Assembly (NCBI RefSeq): GCF_022751215.1
Contig: NZ_JAICDG010000002.1
Location: forward strand, 806,001 to 870,000
DNA: 64,000 nt
DNA from: Actinomadura terrae
GTDB taxonomy: Bacteria; Actinomycetota; Actinomycetes; Streptosporangiales; Streptosporangiaceae
Reading direction: 5' to 3'
Made by a program: the position numbers and the translations under genes. Within the stretch, counting starts at the first letter, position 1. Every line of letters begins with the position of its first letter. The notes beneath the pieces are model-generated. The model did no database searches. It was not told the origin of the DNA and was given only the letters and a program-made list of their open reading frames with translations. Shown piece after piece: positions 1-10,344 of this stretch.

Positions 1-60
1 TCGGTTCCCGGTAGGCTCGGGAAGATCCCCCTCGCGACAACACTCGGACAGGGAGCAGGA

Positions 61-1416
61 GTGGGCGACCTCGCCAAGATCTTCAAGGCGTATGACATCC
101 GGGGCGTCGTACCCGACGAACTGGACGCCGAGACCGCCGAGGCGATCGGCGCGGCCTTCGTCCGCGTGACGAGCGCGGCCGCGGTCGTCACCGCCCACGA
201 CATGCGGGCCTCCTCGGTGCCGCTCGCCGAGGCGTTCGCGCGCGGCGCGACGTCCCAGGGCGCGGACGTGGTCGAGGCCGGGCTCGGCTCCACCGACCTC
301 CTCTACTACGCCAGCGGCAGCCTCGAACTGCCCGGCGCGATGTTCACCGCGAGCCACAACCCGGCCAGGTACAACGGGCTGAAGCTGTGCCGCTCCGGCG
401 CGCGCCCGGTCGGCCGCGACACCGGCCTCACCGAGATCCGCGAGCTGGTGGAGAAGGGCGTGCCCGCGCACGACGGCCCCGCCGGGTCCGTGACGCGCCG
501 CGACCTGCTCCAGGGCTACGCCGACCACCTCAAGACCCTCGTCGACCTGTCGGCGATCCGCCCGCTCAAGGTCGTCGTGGACGCGGGCAACGGCATGGGC
601 GGGCATACCGTCCCGTCGGTGTTCGCGGGCCTGCCGATCGACCTCGTGCCGCTCTACTTCGAGCTGGACGGCACCTTCCCCAACCACGAGGCCAACCCGA
701 TCGAGCCGGAGAACCTCCGCGACCTGCAAGCGAAGGTCCGGGAGACCGGCGCCGACCTCGGGCTCGCCTTCGACGGCGACGCCGACCGCTGCTTCGTCGT
801 GGACGAGCGCGGCGAGATCGTCTCGCCGTCCGCGATCACGGCGCTGGTCGCGACCCGGGAGCTGGCCAAGCACCCTGGCTCCTCGATCGTGCACAACCTG
901 ATCACCTCCAAGGCCGTGCCCGAGATCGTCGCCGAGAGCGGCGGCACCCCCGTCCGGACGCGGGTCGGCCACTCCTTCATCAAGCAGACGATGGCCGAGA
1001 CCGGCGCGGTGTTCGGCGGCGAGCACTCCGCGCACTTCTACTTCCGCGACTTCTGGTTCGCCGACTCCGGCATGCTCGCGGCGCTGCACGTGCTCGCCGC
1101 GCTCGGCGGGCAGGACGGGCCGCTGTCGGAGCTGCTCGGCGAGTACACCCGCTACGCCGCGTCCGGCGAGATCAACAGCGAGGTCTCCGACCAGGCGGCC
1201 GCCACCGGCCGCGTGCGGGCCGCGTTCGCGGCGCGACCGGGAGTTACCATCGACGAACTCGACGGCCTCACCGTCGCGGACGAGTCCGCGGGCTGGTGGT
1301 TCAACCTCCGCCCGTCCAACACCGAGCCGCTGCTCCGGCTGAACGCCGAGGCCGCCGACGACCGGGCCGTGACGGCCATCCGCGACGAGGTGCTGGCCAT
1401 CGTGAGGGAGAAGTGA
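61..1416 (+). CDS. manB: Phosphomannomutase/phosphoglucomutase
   Basis: Alpha-D-phosphohexomutase of 451 residues, the usual length. It interconverts mannose-6-phosphate and mannose-1-phosphate (and probably glucose phosphates) to supply GDP-mannose and glycan precursors in the cytosol. Visible motifs are the phosphoserine loop TASHNP (Ser98), the metal loop DGDADR (238-243), the sugar-binding GEHSAH (from about 320) and the phosphate-binding RPSNTEP (about 417-423). The start is GTG at 61, preceded by a GGGAGCAGGA ribosome-binding stretch. It heads a unit with a Trm112-like gene 8 bp downstream and a SIS isomerase, a common actinobacterial order. Sugar preference (mannose or glucose) cannot be fixed from sequence alone. 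Confidence 0.95.
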   Translation: MGDLAKIFKAYDIRGVVPDELDAETAEAIGAAFVRVTSAAAVVTAHDMRASSVPLAEAFARGATSQGADVVEAGLGSTDLLYYASGSLELPGAMFTASHNPARYNGLKLCRSGARPVGRDTGLTEIRELVEKGVPAHDGPAGSVTRRDLLQGYADHLKTLVDLSAIRPLKVVVDAGNGMGGHTVPSVFAGLPIDLVPLYFELDGTFPNHEANPIEPENLRDLQAKVRETGADLGLAFDGDADRCFVVDERGEIVSPSAITALVATRELAKHPGSSIVHNLITSKAVPEIVAESGGTPVRTRVGHSFIKQTMAETGAVFGGEHSAHFYFRDFWFADSGMLAALHVLAALGGQDGPLSELLGEYTRYAASGEINSEVSDQAAATGRVRAAFAARPGVTIDELDGLTVADESAGWWFNLRPSNTEPLLRLNAEAADDRAVTAIRDEVLAIVREK

Positions 1417-1424
1417 CGCCGCAC

Positions 1425-1607
1425 ATGAGCATGAAGATCGACTCCTGGCTGCTGGAGATCCTCGCCTGCCCGAACTGCGGCGGCGGTCTGCGCGCCGACG
1501 AGCCGGCGGACGAGCTGGTGTGCACCGGCTCCTGCGGCTACGCCTACCCGGTCCGCGACGACATCCCCGTCCTCCTCGTCGACGAGGCGCGGACGCCCGC
1601 CCCGTGA
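1425..1607 (+). CDS. Trm112-like zinc-ribbon protein
   Basis: A 60-residue protein of the Trm112/YcaR family. The first half has [11 protein letters not shown], and [19 protein letters not shown] follows, giving two cysteine pairs that probably hold a zinc ion. In eukaryotes Trm112 activates methyltransferases; the bacterial role is not established. It lies between manB and a SIS sugar isomerase, and its TGA stop overlaps the next gene's GTG start (GTGA), so the genes are probably translationally coupled. Two in-frame ATG codons (1425, 1431) are possible starts. Confidence 0.88.
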   Translation: MSMKIDSWLLEILACPNCGGGLRADEPADELVCTGSCGYAYPVRDDIPVLLVDEARTPAP

Positions 1608-2749
1608 GCCCGGCCCGGCTGGAGGGGGCCGAGGAGATCGAGGCCGCCGACCCCGGCGGGATGCTGCGGCAGGTGGCCTCCTCGGCCGCGCAGGTCAGGG
1701 AGGCGCGCCGCGCGGCGGCGGAGGCGGGCGTCGACGGCCTCGCCGAGGACGGCCGCCCCCGCGCGATCGTCGTCGCCGGCATGGGCGGCTCGGGCATCTC
1801 CGGGGACGTGCTGGCCGCCGTGTGCGGCATCGGCTGCCCCGTCCCGATGACGACCGTGCGCGGCTACCGGCTGCCCGGCTGGGTGGGCGCCGCCGACCTC
1901 GTCATCGCCGTGTCGTGCTCGGGCGCCACCGAGGAGACGCTCGCGCTCGCCGCCGAGGCCGCCCGGCGCGGCTGCCGGCTGCTGTTCGTCGGCGCCTCGG
2001 GTTCGCCGCTCGCCGACCTGGCCGAGCAGACCCGCGCGTTGTTCGTCCCGGTCCGGTCGGTGGGGCAGCCGCGCTCGACGCTGTGGGGGCTGACGGTCCC
2101 GCTGCTGCTCGCGGCCCGCACGCTCGGCCTCACCGACCTCCCCGACGCCGTCCTGGAGTCCACCGCGACCCTCCTGGAGGACGTCGCGCACCGCTGCCGT
2201 CCGGCGAGCGAGCCGTTCGTCAACCCCGCCAAGCGGGTCGCGCTCGACCTCGCGGGCGACGTGCCGCTGGTGTGGGGCTCCTCCGCGCTGGCGGGCGCCG
2301 CCGCGTACCGGCTGACCTGCCAGCTCAACGAGAACGCCAAGTACCCGGCGGTGTTCGGGGAGATCCCCGAGGCCGACCACAACCAGGTGATGGCCTTCGA
2401 CGGCTTCTTCGCCCGCACCGCGTCGCTCGCGCCGGACCCCGGCTCCCTCGACCCCGAGGACTTCTTCCGCGACCGCGCCGACGACCCCGAGCACGGCCTC
2501 CACCTGGTCATGCTGAGCGACGCCGACGAGCACCCGCAGGTGCGCAAGCGGCGCGAGGCGTCGGTCGCGATGGCGCGCGACCGGGGCGTCGCGGTCACCG
2601 AGCTCGGCGCCGAGGGCGCGCATCCGCTGGAGCGGATCGCGTCGCTGATCGCGCTCGGCGACTATGTCACGGTTTACTTGGCCATCGCACTGGGCGTCGA
2701 CCCCACACCGGTGCCCGCCATTCAAGAGCTCAAAGCGAGGATTGCGTAG
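1604..2749 (+). CDS. SIS-domain glucose/mannose-6-phosphate isomerase-like protein
   Basis: A 381-residue protein resembling bifunctional phosphoglucose/phosphomannose isomerases. A SIS fold starts near residue 50 with [13 protein letters not shown], and a second conserved region has [20 protein letters not shown], which in this family supplies the catalytic Glu and His. It would link fructose-6-phosphate to mannose-6-phosphate, the substrate of the upstream mutase, so manB and this gene form a mannose-phosphate supply unit. The GTG start at 1604 overlaps the preceding stop. The following CDF gene begins directly after its TAG stop. Isomerase substrate range is inferred from family and context. 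Confidence 0.87.
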   Translation: MSPARLEGAEEIEAADPGGMLRQVASSAAQVREARRAAAEAGVDGLAEDGRPRAIVVAGMGGSGISGDVLAAVCGIGCPVPMTTVRGYRLPGWVGAADLVIAVSCSGATEETLALAAEAARRGCRLLFVGASGSPLADLAEQTRALFVPVRSVGQPRSTLWGLTVPLLLAARTLGLTDLPDAVLESTATLLEDVAHRCRPASEPFVNPAKRVALDLAGDVPLVWGSSALAGAAAYRLTCQLNENAKYPAVFGEIPEADHNQVMAFDGFFARTASLAPDPGSLDPEDFFRDRADDPEHGLHLVMLSDADEHPQVRKRREASVAMARDRGVAVTELGAEGAHPLERIASLIALGDYVTVYLAIALGVDPTPVPAIQELKARIA

Positions 2750-3730
2750 ATGAGTGCTGAGGGTGGAACGAAGGCCATCGTCGCCGCGTTGGCCGCCAAC
2801 CTCGGGATCGCCGCGTCGAAGTTCGTCGCGTTCGTGTTCACGAGTTCGTCGTCGATGCTCGCCGAGTCGATCCACTCGGTGGCCGACTCGGGGAACCAGG
2901 CGCTGCTGCTGCTCGGCCGCAAGCGGTCCGAACGCGACCGGACGCCGAAACACCCCTTCGGCTACGGCCGGGAACGGTACTTCTACGCGTTCGTCGTGGC
3001 GGTCGTGCTGTTCACCGTCGGCTCGGCGTTCTCGCTGTACGAGGGCTACCACAAGATCTCCCACCCGGAGGACGTGAAGTCGCCGGTGTGGGCGTTCGCC
3101 GTCCTGATCATCGCGATCGGGTTGGAGGGCTTCTCGTTCCGCACGGCGATCAAGGAGTCGAACGGCGTGCGCGGCGACCAGTCGTGGTGGGCGTTCATCC
3201 GCCGCGCCAAGGCGCCCGAGCTGCCCGTCGTCCTGCTGGAGGACCTCGCCGCGCTCGTCGGCCTCGTGCTCGCGCTGGCGGGCGTGTCGATGGCCGTGGC
3301 CACCGGCGACGGCGTCTGGGACGGCGTCGGCACGGTCGCGATCGGCGTGCTGCTCGGCGTGGTGGCGACGATCCTCGCGATCGAGACCAAGAGCCTGCTG
3401 ATCGGCGAGGGCGCCGACCCCGAGCAGGAGGAGCGGATCATCGCGGCGCTGGAGTCGGTGGACGAGGTCGACCACGTCATCCACATGCGGACCGAGTACG
3501 TCGGCCCCGAGGAGCTGCTGATCGCCGCGAAGATCGCCGTCTACCACGACGACACGGCGGCGGAGGTGGCGCGCGGCATCGACGCGGCCGAGGCGAAGGT
3601 CCGGGCGCTGATCCCGGAGGCGCAGCTCATCTACCTGGAGCCCGCGCTGGACGAGGCGTCCCGCAAGAATCCCGCCCCCGCGAAGAACACCGGGAACGCT
3701 TCGTCGGAGACGCCCACGACGTCCTCCTGA
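2750..3730 (+). CDS. Cation diffusion facilitator family transporter
   Basis: A 326-residue inner-membrane CDF protein related to the ZnT9/SLC30A9 branch, probably exporting a divalent metal such as Zn2+ or Mn2+ in exchange for protons. Several hydrophobic helices are visible in residues 8-210. The second helix carries SIHSVADSGNQ, giving the metal-site HxxxD pattern, and a cytosolic C-terminal domain (about 215-310) contains GADPEQEERI and EAQLIYLEP. The ATG at 2750 abuts the previous stop, so it is co-transcribed with the isomerase gene despite an unrelated role. The C-terminus is polar and low complexity. Metal specificity is unknown. A strongly structured non-coding region follows. Confidence 0.92.
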   Translation: MSAEGGTKAIVAALAANLGIAASKFVAFVFTSSSSMLAESIHSVADSGNQALLLLGRKRSERDRTPKHPFGYGRERYFYAFVVAVVLFTVGSAFSLYEGYHKISHPEDVKSPVWAFAVLIIAIGLEGFSFRTAIKESNGVRGDQSWWAFIRRAKAPELPVVLLEDLAALVGLVLALAGVSMAVATGDGVWDGVGTVAIGVLLGVVATILAIETKSLLIGEGADPEQEERIIAALESVDEVDHVIHMRTEYVGPEELLIAAKIAVYHDDTAAEVARGIDAAEAKVRALIPEAQLIYLEPALDEASRKNPAPAKNTGNASSETPTTSS

Positions 3731-3737
3731 AGGGGAC

Positions 3738-3960
3738 GCAGGGGAATAGCCAACGGGAATCCCTCGCCGGGCGGCCGACGACGTGCCGGTCGACCCCAGC
3801 CCAGGCAAGACCGGCGAGTGCCTCCGAGGAGGCGGTACCACGGCCGTCCGGCGAGGTGCTTCCCATGCTCCCCGCCCGGACCCCTGAGCCGGGCGGTTCT
3901 GGTGTGACCGCGGCAGCCCCACCGAACCCCCTACGTCGGCGGCGCCGCCTTCGCGGTCAC
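3738..3960 (+). ncRNA. Candidate structured RNA leader
   Basis: The 372-bp gap between the CDF gene and the histidine kinase is unusually rich in base pairing. A 15-bp stem pairs 3762-3776 with 3842-3856, with one G-U pair. Inside it sit a 7-bp hairpin (3785-3791 with 3809-3815) and a 5-bp hairpin (3820-3824 with 3829-3833), making a multibranched fold. An 8-bp hairpin (3872-3879 with 3889-3896) and a 9-bp stem (3904-3912 with 3952-3960) follow. The 5' GGGGAATAGC and the CCGACGACG segment loosely recall yybP-ykoY manganese riboswitches, but the 3' conserved part does not match, so the class is unassigned. Strand is inferred from the downstream gene. Confidence 0.45.
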
Positions 3961-4102
3961 GATTAAGACACTACGTTCGCGCAGGTCCCCAGGGCGTCCG
4001 CCAAAAGGAGGGAAACGGGGTCGTCCTCCAGGGGGATGGGGCCTCGTCGCATAGCCCCGCATGGTGAGGTGTCCTCCTCCCCCCAGCGGTCAGTATGGAG
4101 GG

Positions 4103-5638
4103 GTGACCAGCGACGACCACACCGACAAGGCCCGGCCGGCGCCCGATCCCGCGGGGTTCGGCCCCGCCATCGCGCATCACGCGTGGCGGCTGTCCGGCCG
4201 GATCGTGGCGGGCGTGGGGCAGCTCCTCCTCTGGATACTCACCGGGCTCGGCAGGCTGCTGCGCCCGGTGGCGGCCCGCCTCACCGGCCGCCTGACGGGC
4301 GCCTCACGTCCCGCACCCGGCGGCGCGACCGCGCCGCTGCCGCGGTGGCTCGACACCTGGGGCGAGATCACCGGCTCCTGGTACTTCGCGCCGCTGACGG
4401 GCCTCGCCCTCACCATCGCCGCGCTGGCGGAGCTGGCGCCGAGCGAGGGGACGCCGCTGAGCCTCGCGGGCGGCTTCGCGGTCGCCTCGACGCTCCCGCT
4501 CGTCTGGCGCCGCGAGTACCTGCGCCCGGTCGCGGCGGTGGCGCTCGGCGCGTTCGCCGCCGGGCTGCTCACCGGGCAGGTGCTGCTGATCACCACGACG
4601 TTCGGCGCGCTCTACACGCTGTTCGCGCTCGGCCGGCAGCTGCCCCGGCAGTCGGCGGGCGTGCTCGTGGTGGGCTCGGTCGCGACCGTCGCCGTCGTGT
4701 ACCTCGCGACCTCGACGCTGGACGACGTCCCCTGGCCGGCCCCGATCATCGCCGTGATCGCCGCGATCGGCCTCGGCGACGCGCGCCGCGTCGTGGAGAC
4801 CGCCGGTCGCACCGAGGCCGAGGCCGAGGAGCGCACCAACGAGACCCTCACCCGGCTCATCGCCGTCCAGCGGGAGCAGGCGGTGATGCGCGAGCGCGCC
4901 AGCATCGCCCGCGAGCTGCACGACGTCGTCGCGCACTCCGTCTCCATGATCGCCGTGCAGGCGGAGACCGCCCCGTACACGATGCAGGACCTCTCGCCCG
5001 AGGCCCGCGCCGGCTACACCGAGATCGCCAAGACGGCGCGGGAGGCGCTGGTGGAGATGCGGCGGCTGCTCAGTGTGCTGCGCGCCGACGCCAAGCCCGA
5101 GCCCGACGCGGCCAACACCCCGCAGCCCCGCCTCGACCGGCTGCCCGACCTGATCGACCAGCATCGCGGCGCGGGCGGCGCGGTCGACCTCGCCGTCCAC
5201 GGCGACCCGCGCACGCTGTCGACGACCGTGGAGCTGTCGGCGTACCGGATCGTCCAGGAGGCGCTGACGAACGCGCGCCGCCACGCGCCGGGGGCTGAGG
5301 TGCGCGTGGATCTGACGTTCCTGCCCGACCGGCTGGCCGTCCGCGTCCGCGACGACGGCGCGTCCGCGCGGACGATGGTGCTGAACCGCGACGCCGTCGG
5401 CGCGCCGGGCGATGATCCGGCGGGTCCGACCCGGTTCGACACCACGTCAGAGCCGATCTCCGAACCGGCGGCCGGATCCGGAGGCGGACATGGCCTCGTC
5501 GGCATGCGCGAACGTGCGACCATGCTGGGCGGACGGTTCTCCGCCGGTCCCGCCACCGAGGGCGGGTTCCTGGTGGAGGCCGAGCTTCCGCTCAACAGGG
5601 AGGAGTCGGCCGATGGGGGACGACGCGCGCGCGGATAG
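4103..5638 (+). CDS. Sensor histidine kinase (NarL-type partner)
   Basis: Membrane histidine kinase of 511 residues. About five hydrophobic segments lie between residues 30 and 230. They are followed by a coiled linker and a HisKA_3 dimerisation motif RELHDVVAHSVSMI with phospho-accepting His at about 273. A split ATPase domain has YRIVQEALTNARRHAPG and a C-terminal GGHGLVGMRERATMLGG. Residues around 430-455 form a variable low-complexity insert within the ATPase domain. GTG 4103 is chosen because a CAGTAT -10-like element at 4091-4096 would place transcription start on it (leaderless); an in-frame ATG at 4061 is the alternative. The cognate regulator lies 12 bp downstream. The signal sensed is unknown. 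Confidence 0.9.
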   Translation: MTSDDHTDKARPAPDPAGFGPAIAHHAWRLSGRIVAGVGQLLLWILTGLGRLLRPVAARLTGRLTGASRPAPGGATAPLPRWLDTWGEITGSWYFAPLTGLALTIAALAELAPSEGTPLSLAGGFAVASTLPLVWRREYLRPVAAVALGAFAAGLLTGQVLLITTTFGALYTLFALGRQLPRQSAGVLVVGSVATVAVVYLATSTLDDVPWPAPIIAVIAAIGLGDARRVVETAGRTEAEAEERTNETLTRLIAVQREQAVMRERASIARELHDVVAHSVSMIAVQAETAPYTMQDLSPEARAGYTEIAKTAREALVEMRRLLSVLRADAKPEPDAANTPQPRLDRLPDLIDQHRGAGGAVDLAVHGDPRTLSTTVELSAYRIVQEALTNARRHAPGAEVRVDLTFLPDRLAVRVRDDGASARTMVLNRDAVGAPGDDPAGPTRFDTTSEPISEPAAGSGGGHGLVGMRERATMLGGRFSAGPATEGGFLVEAELPLNREESADGGRRARG

Positions 5639-5650
5639 GGACCTGCTGCG

Positions 5651-6325
5651 GTGATCAAGGTACTGATCGTCGACGACCAGACGATCGTGCGGGCGGGGTT
5701 CGCCGCGCTGCTCGCCTCCCAGGACGACATCACGGTCATCGGCGAGGCGGGCGACGGGCGCGAGGCGGTCCGGCTGGCCGAGCGCAACCGTCCCGACGTC
5801 GTCGTCATGGACATCCGCATGCCCGGCATGGACGGCATCGAGGCCACCCGCCGCATCCTCGCGCTGCCCGGCGCCGAGAGCGTGCGGGTCCTGGTGCTGA
5901 CCACCTTCGACGTGGACGAGTACGTCTACGAGGCGCTCGCCGTCGGCGCCAGCGGCTTCCTGCTGAAGGACGCGACCGCCGACGAGCTGGTCTCGGCCGT
6001 GCGCGTCGTGGCGCGCGGCGACTCGCTGCTCGCCCCGCAGGTCACCGGGCGGCTGATCCGCGAGTTCACCAAGCAGCGGCGCGGCCGTCCGCAGGCGCCC
6101 TCCGAGCTGGCCACGCTGACGGCCCGGGAGAGCGAGGTGCTCGTGCTCATCGCGGGCGGCCTGTCCAACGGTGAGATCGCGCAGCGCCTCGTGGTCAGCG
6201 AGCACACCGTCAAGACCCACGTGGCCCGCGTGTTCACCAAGCTCGGCCTGCGCGACCGCGCCCAGGCCGTGATGCTCGCCTACGAGTCCGGCGTCGTCGT
6301 CCCGGGCGAGAGCACCTCCAGCTGA
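5651..6325 (+). CDS. NarL/LuxR-type response regulator
   Basis: A 224-residue two-component regulator: receiver domain (1-120) with acidic pair DD8-9, phospho-acceptor Asp54 in VVVMDIRMPGMDG and conserved Lys in LLKDATADEL, then a LuxR-type helix-turn-helix (about 150-210) with LTARESEVLVLIAGGLSN and VSEHTVKTHVARVFTKLG. The GTG start is 12 bp after the kinase gene stop, so this is its partner. It should bind DNA when phosphorylated; targets are unknown. The stop abuts the stop of the convergent MerR-type gene. Confidence 0.95.
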   Translation: MIKVLIVDDQTIVRAGFAALLASQDDITVIGEAGDGREAVRLAERNRPDVVVMDIRMPGMDGIEATRRILALPGAESVRVLVLTTFDVDEYVYEALAVGASGFLLKDATADELVSAVRVVARGDSLLAPQVTGRLIREFTKQRRGRPQAPSELATLTARESEVLVLIAGGLSNGEIAQRLVVSEHTVKTHVARVFTKLGLRDRAQAVMLAYESGVVVPGESTSS

Positions 6326-6691
6326 CTAACGGCGGCGGAGCAGGCGGAGCGCCTTCTCCTTCTCGAAGTCGAGCGCGCGGGTGGGCGGCGCCGAGAGCCG
6401 TCCGATGCGCTCGCCGAGCTCGCGGACGTGCGCCTGCACCTGCGGCTCGGCCAGCACGCGCAGCCCGAACGCCAGCTCCGCCGGGCCGATGTCGTAGCGC
6501 TTCTCCAGCGCCAGGGCGAGCGCCACCGCCCGCAGTTCCGCGTCCCCGAACCGCCGGTGGCCGTTCCCACGTCGGGCGACCCCGCCTGGCAGCGCCGATT
6601 CGCGCGTCGCGGGCAGCAGTCCGAGCGTCTCCCGGTAGCGGAGCATGCGGGGCGAGGTACCGAGCCGCCGGGCGGCCTCCGTGATGCGCAT
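6326..6691 (-). CDS. MerR-family transcriptional regulator
   Basis: A 121-residue protein with an N-terminal MerR winged helix ([30 protein letters not shown]) and a helical region ending in an Arg-rich tail. It is short for the family and lacks an obvious cysteine metal site, so any effector is unknown. It is transcribed divergently from ahcY across a 123-bp spacer holding a perfect 8-bp inverted repeat, which suggests it regulates itself and possibly ahcY. The start ATG (6689-6691) gives a complete DNA-binding domain. Confidence 0.85.
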   Translation of the reverse strand: MRITEAARRLGTSPRMLRYRETLGLLPATRESALPGGVARRGNGHRRFGDAELRAVALALALEKRYDIGPAELAFGLRVLAEPQVQAHVRELGERIGRLSAPPTRALDFEKEKALRLLRRR

Positions 6692-6698
6692 GAGCTGA

Positions 6699-6720
6699 TT
6701 CTGACAAATCTGTGTCAGAA
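6699..6720. promoter_or_regulatory. Inverted-repeat operator between merR-like gene and ahcY
   Basis: TTCTGACA at 6699-6706 and TGTCAGAA at 6713-6720 are exact inverted complements separated by 6 bp. The element sits just upstream of the MerR-type gene start and about 95 bp upstream of ahcY. MerR regulators typically bind such dyads in divergent promoters, so autoregulation is likely. Whether ahcY is also controlled is inference. Confidence 0.6.
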
Positions 6721-6814
6721 AGTCGCCCCCGGCGATGCCGAACCGGTCCCGCCCGCCATAGACTCGCGGCCGGACGCCAACACGGGCAGACGCGGACCAA
6801 GGAGCAACGTAAGC

Positions 6815-8245
<1,431 letters not shown>

Positions 8246-8499
8246 GTTGTTTGTATTGCCCTTGGCGTCGGTCGCTAGCGCTCCCTCCTTCAACGGGCAA
8301 TACGCCGATCGCTGGCATCGCTCCGAACTCGCCTGGCGGCTCGCTGCGCGATCAGTTTCTTGCTTCGCTCGAAACTGGCTTCGCACGCGATCGTCGGGTG
8401 GGGGTCGCCGCGGGGCTGGGGCGTAGGCTCAGGTGGTCGCAGTGATTTACTGCCGGACGGGGGTTTCCCCGTCCGGCAGTTAGGGTTCGGAAGGGTTGT
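8246..8499. other. Inter-ahcY spacer with two inverted repeats
   Basis: The 254-bp gap holds GTATTGCCC (8253-8261) matched by GGGCAATAC (8295-8303), and the terminator-like hairpin at 8449-8480 described separately. The middle is rich in CTTCGCTCG-like short motifs. CTCGCCTGGCG recurs in the gap after pruA (near 60868). No coding region was recognised. Confidence 0.5.
8449..8480 (+). terminator. 14-bp perfect hairpin before second SAH hydrolase
   Basis: ACTGCCGGACGGGG (8449-8462) pairs perfectly with 8467-8480 around a GTTT loop, followed by TAGGGTT. It resembles an intrinsic terminator for ahcY without a long T run. It ends only 19 bp before the ATG of the next gene, so it could instead act as an attenuator or mRNA 5' structure of that gene. 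Confidence 0.6.
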
Positions 8500-9756
8500 A
8501 TGAGCGACGTCTCGGACGTGTCGCTTGCCTATCAGGGGGGCAGGCGGATCGAGTGGGCTGACCGGAGCATGCCCGTGTTGCGGCAGATCCGGGAGCGATT
8601 CGCCGCCGAGCGGCCGCTGGAGGGGTGGCGGGTGGCGGCGTGCATGCATGTCACCACCGAGACGGCGTGTCTGATCCGCACCCTTCAGGCGGGGGGCGCG
8701 AGTGTGGCGCTCGCCGCGTCCAATCCCCTTTCCACGCAGGACGACGTGGCCGCCGCGCTCGTGCAGGACGACGGCGCCGAGGTGTTCGCGCGCGCCGGGA
8801 TCGACCGCGAGGGGTACTACGCCCATATCCACCAGGTGTTGGAGACCCGGCCCGATCTCGTCCTGGACGACGGCTGCGACCTCGTCAACACCTTGCACAG
8901 CGACCGGACGGATCTGCTCGACACCGTCAAGGCGGGATGCGAGCAGACCACGACGGGCGTCATACGGCTGCACCAGATGGCGCGCGAGGGCGCGCTGAAG
9001 TTCCCCGTCGTCGCGGTGAACGACACCGACACCAAGCACATGTTCGACAACCGGTACGGGACGGGCCAGTCCACGCTGGACGGCATCATCCGGGCCACCA
9101 ACACCCTGCTCGCGGGCAAGACCATCGTGATCGCGGGCTTCGGGTACTGCGGGCGGGGGCTCGCCGAGCGGGCGCGCGGGCTCGGTGCCCGCGTGGTGAT
9201 CACCGAGATCGACCCGGTCAAGGCGCTGGACGCGGCGCTCCAGGGGTTCGCCGTCCAGCCGATGGCGGAGGCCGCGCCGAACGGGGACGTGTTCATCACC
9301 GTCACCGGCAACCGGGACGTGGTGAACGCCGAGCACCTCGCCTCGATGAAGGACGGCGCGATCCTCGCCAACTCCGGGCACTTCGACGTGGAGATCGACG
9401 TCCGCGCGCTGGAGGAGCTGGCCGTGGAGGTGCACCACGGCGTCCGTCCGCAGGCCGACGAGTACGTGCTGGCCGACGGGCGGCGGCTGGTGCTGCTGGC
9501 CGAGGGGCGGCTGGTCAACCTCGCGGCGGCCGAGGGGCACCCCGCCGCCGTCATGGACATGTCGTTCGCCGACCAGGCGCTGACCTGCGCGTGGCTGGCG
9601 ACCGCGCACGAGAAGCTGACCCCGGCCGTCCACGAGGTGCCGCGGGAGATCGACACCGAGGTCGCCCGGCTCAAGCTCGCGTCGATGTCGATCTCCATCG
9701 ACCTGCTCACGCCCGAGCAGGAGGAGTACCTCCACTCGTGGCGGACGGGCTCCTGA
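8500..9756 (+). CDS. Short-type adenosylhomocysteinase paralogue
   Basis: A 418-residue SAH hydrolase-family protein, shorter than its neighbour and closer to the archaeal/thermophile type. It keeps CMHVTTETACLI, SNPLSTQDDVAAAL, NDTDTKHMFDNRYGTGQS, the NAD-binding FGYCGRGLAERARGLGA and NSGHFDVEID. It lacks the [14 protein letters not shown] segment and the C-terminal KPDHYRY, ending EEYLHSWRTGS. Relatives include S-inosylhomocysteine hydrolases of methanogens, so substrate may be SAH, S-inosylhomocysteine or a related thioether. GGAAGGG precedes the ATG. The next gene starts 6 bp downstream. Confidence 0.88.
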   Translation: MSDVSDVSLAYQGGRRIEWADRSMPVLRQIRERFAAERPLEGWRVAACMHVTTETACLIRTLQAGGASVALAASNPLSTQDDVAAALVQDDGAEVFARAGIDREGYYAHIHQVLETRPDLVLDDGCDLVNTLHSDRTDLLDTVKAGCEQTTTGVIRLHQMAREGALKFPVVAVNDTDTKHMFDNRYGTGQSTLDGIIRATNTLLAGKTIVIAGFGYCGRGLAERARGLGARVVITEIDPVKALDAALQGFAVQPMAEAAPNGDVFITVTGNRDVVNAEHLASMKDGAILANSGHFDVEIDVRALEELAVEVHHGVRPQADEYVLADGRRLVLLAEGRLVNLAAAEGHPAAVMDMSFADQALTCAWLATAHEKLTPAVHEVPREIDTEVARLKLASMSISIDLLTPEQEEYLHSWRTGS

Positions 9757-9762
9757 CGGCCC

Positions 9763-10344
9763 GTGCCGACCGGAACCTACGTCCATCTTGAGGACGACCT
9801 GGAGGAGCGCTTCCAGTGCGCGCCGGGGCCCGGCGGCTGGCGGTACACCTCGACGCGCTCCGACGGCGTCCGGACCGACCTCGTCGTCGACAGCCGGTGG
9901 CGGCAGATCCGGGTCGAGGTCGTCACCCCCACGTGGTGGGTGCGCGGCGGCGTGACCGGGCCCGAGGTCGCCTGGGTGCGCGGGGCCACGGAGTACGGGC
10001 ACACGGAGTACGGCGAGCGGGCGTCCGGGTTCCTGACCGACTCGCCCGGCTTCCTCGTCGCGATCGCGCGCTCGCTCCAGACCGCCGGGCAGGACGCGGC
10101 GGACGTCCGGCTCGTGCGCCTCTCGGGCCCCTCGCTCGCGGCGCTCACCGCGACCTGGCGGTGGCGGCTCGCGGGCACCTCGTCCCATGGGACCGAGACC
10201 GGCCCGCTGCCCGTCGCGGAGTACGAAATCACCGACCTGGCCACCGGAGAACGCACCGCGTTCCATCTGGCCGGGGACGTCGTGCTGGCCGCACCGGGAA
10301 TCGATCTGACCGAACTGGAATCGGTTCCGAACTTCCTGGGCTAG
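9763..10344 (+). CDS. Hypothetical protein coupled to the second SAH hydrolase
   Basis: A 193-residue soluble protein that I do not recognise. It begins MPTGTYVHLEDDLEERF from a GTG codon 6 bp after the preceding stop, so it is almost certainly co-transcribed. It has no signal peptide or membrane segment, is rich in aromatic and beta-prone stretches such as WRQIRVEVVTPTWWVRGG, and ends LTELESVPNFLG. A beta-rich ligand-binding fold is possible but unproven. Its only functional clue is the operon partner. Confidence 0.7.
   Translation: MPTGTYVHLEDDLEERFQCAPGPGGWRYTSTRSDGVRTDLVVDSRWRQIRVEVVTPTWWVRGGVTGPEVAWVRGATEYGHTEYGERASGFLTDSPGFLVAIARSLQTAGQDAADVRLVRLSGPSLAALTATWRWRLAGTSSHGTETGPLPVAEYEITDLATGERTAFHLAGDVVLAAPGIDLTELESVPNFLG

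Noticed and set aside
8246..8499. SAH or SAM riboswitch between the two SAH hydrolase genes
   Set aside because: Two simple hairpins are present but no conserved SAH or SAM riboswitch core could be recognised.
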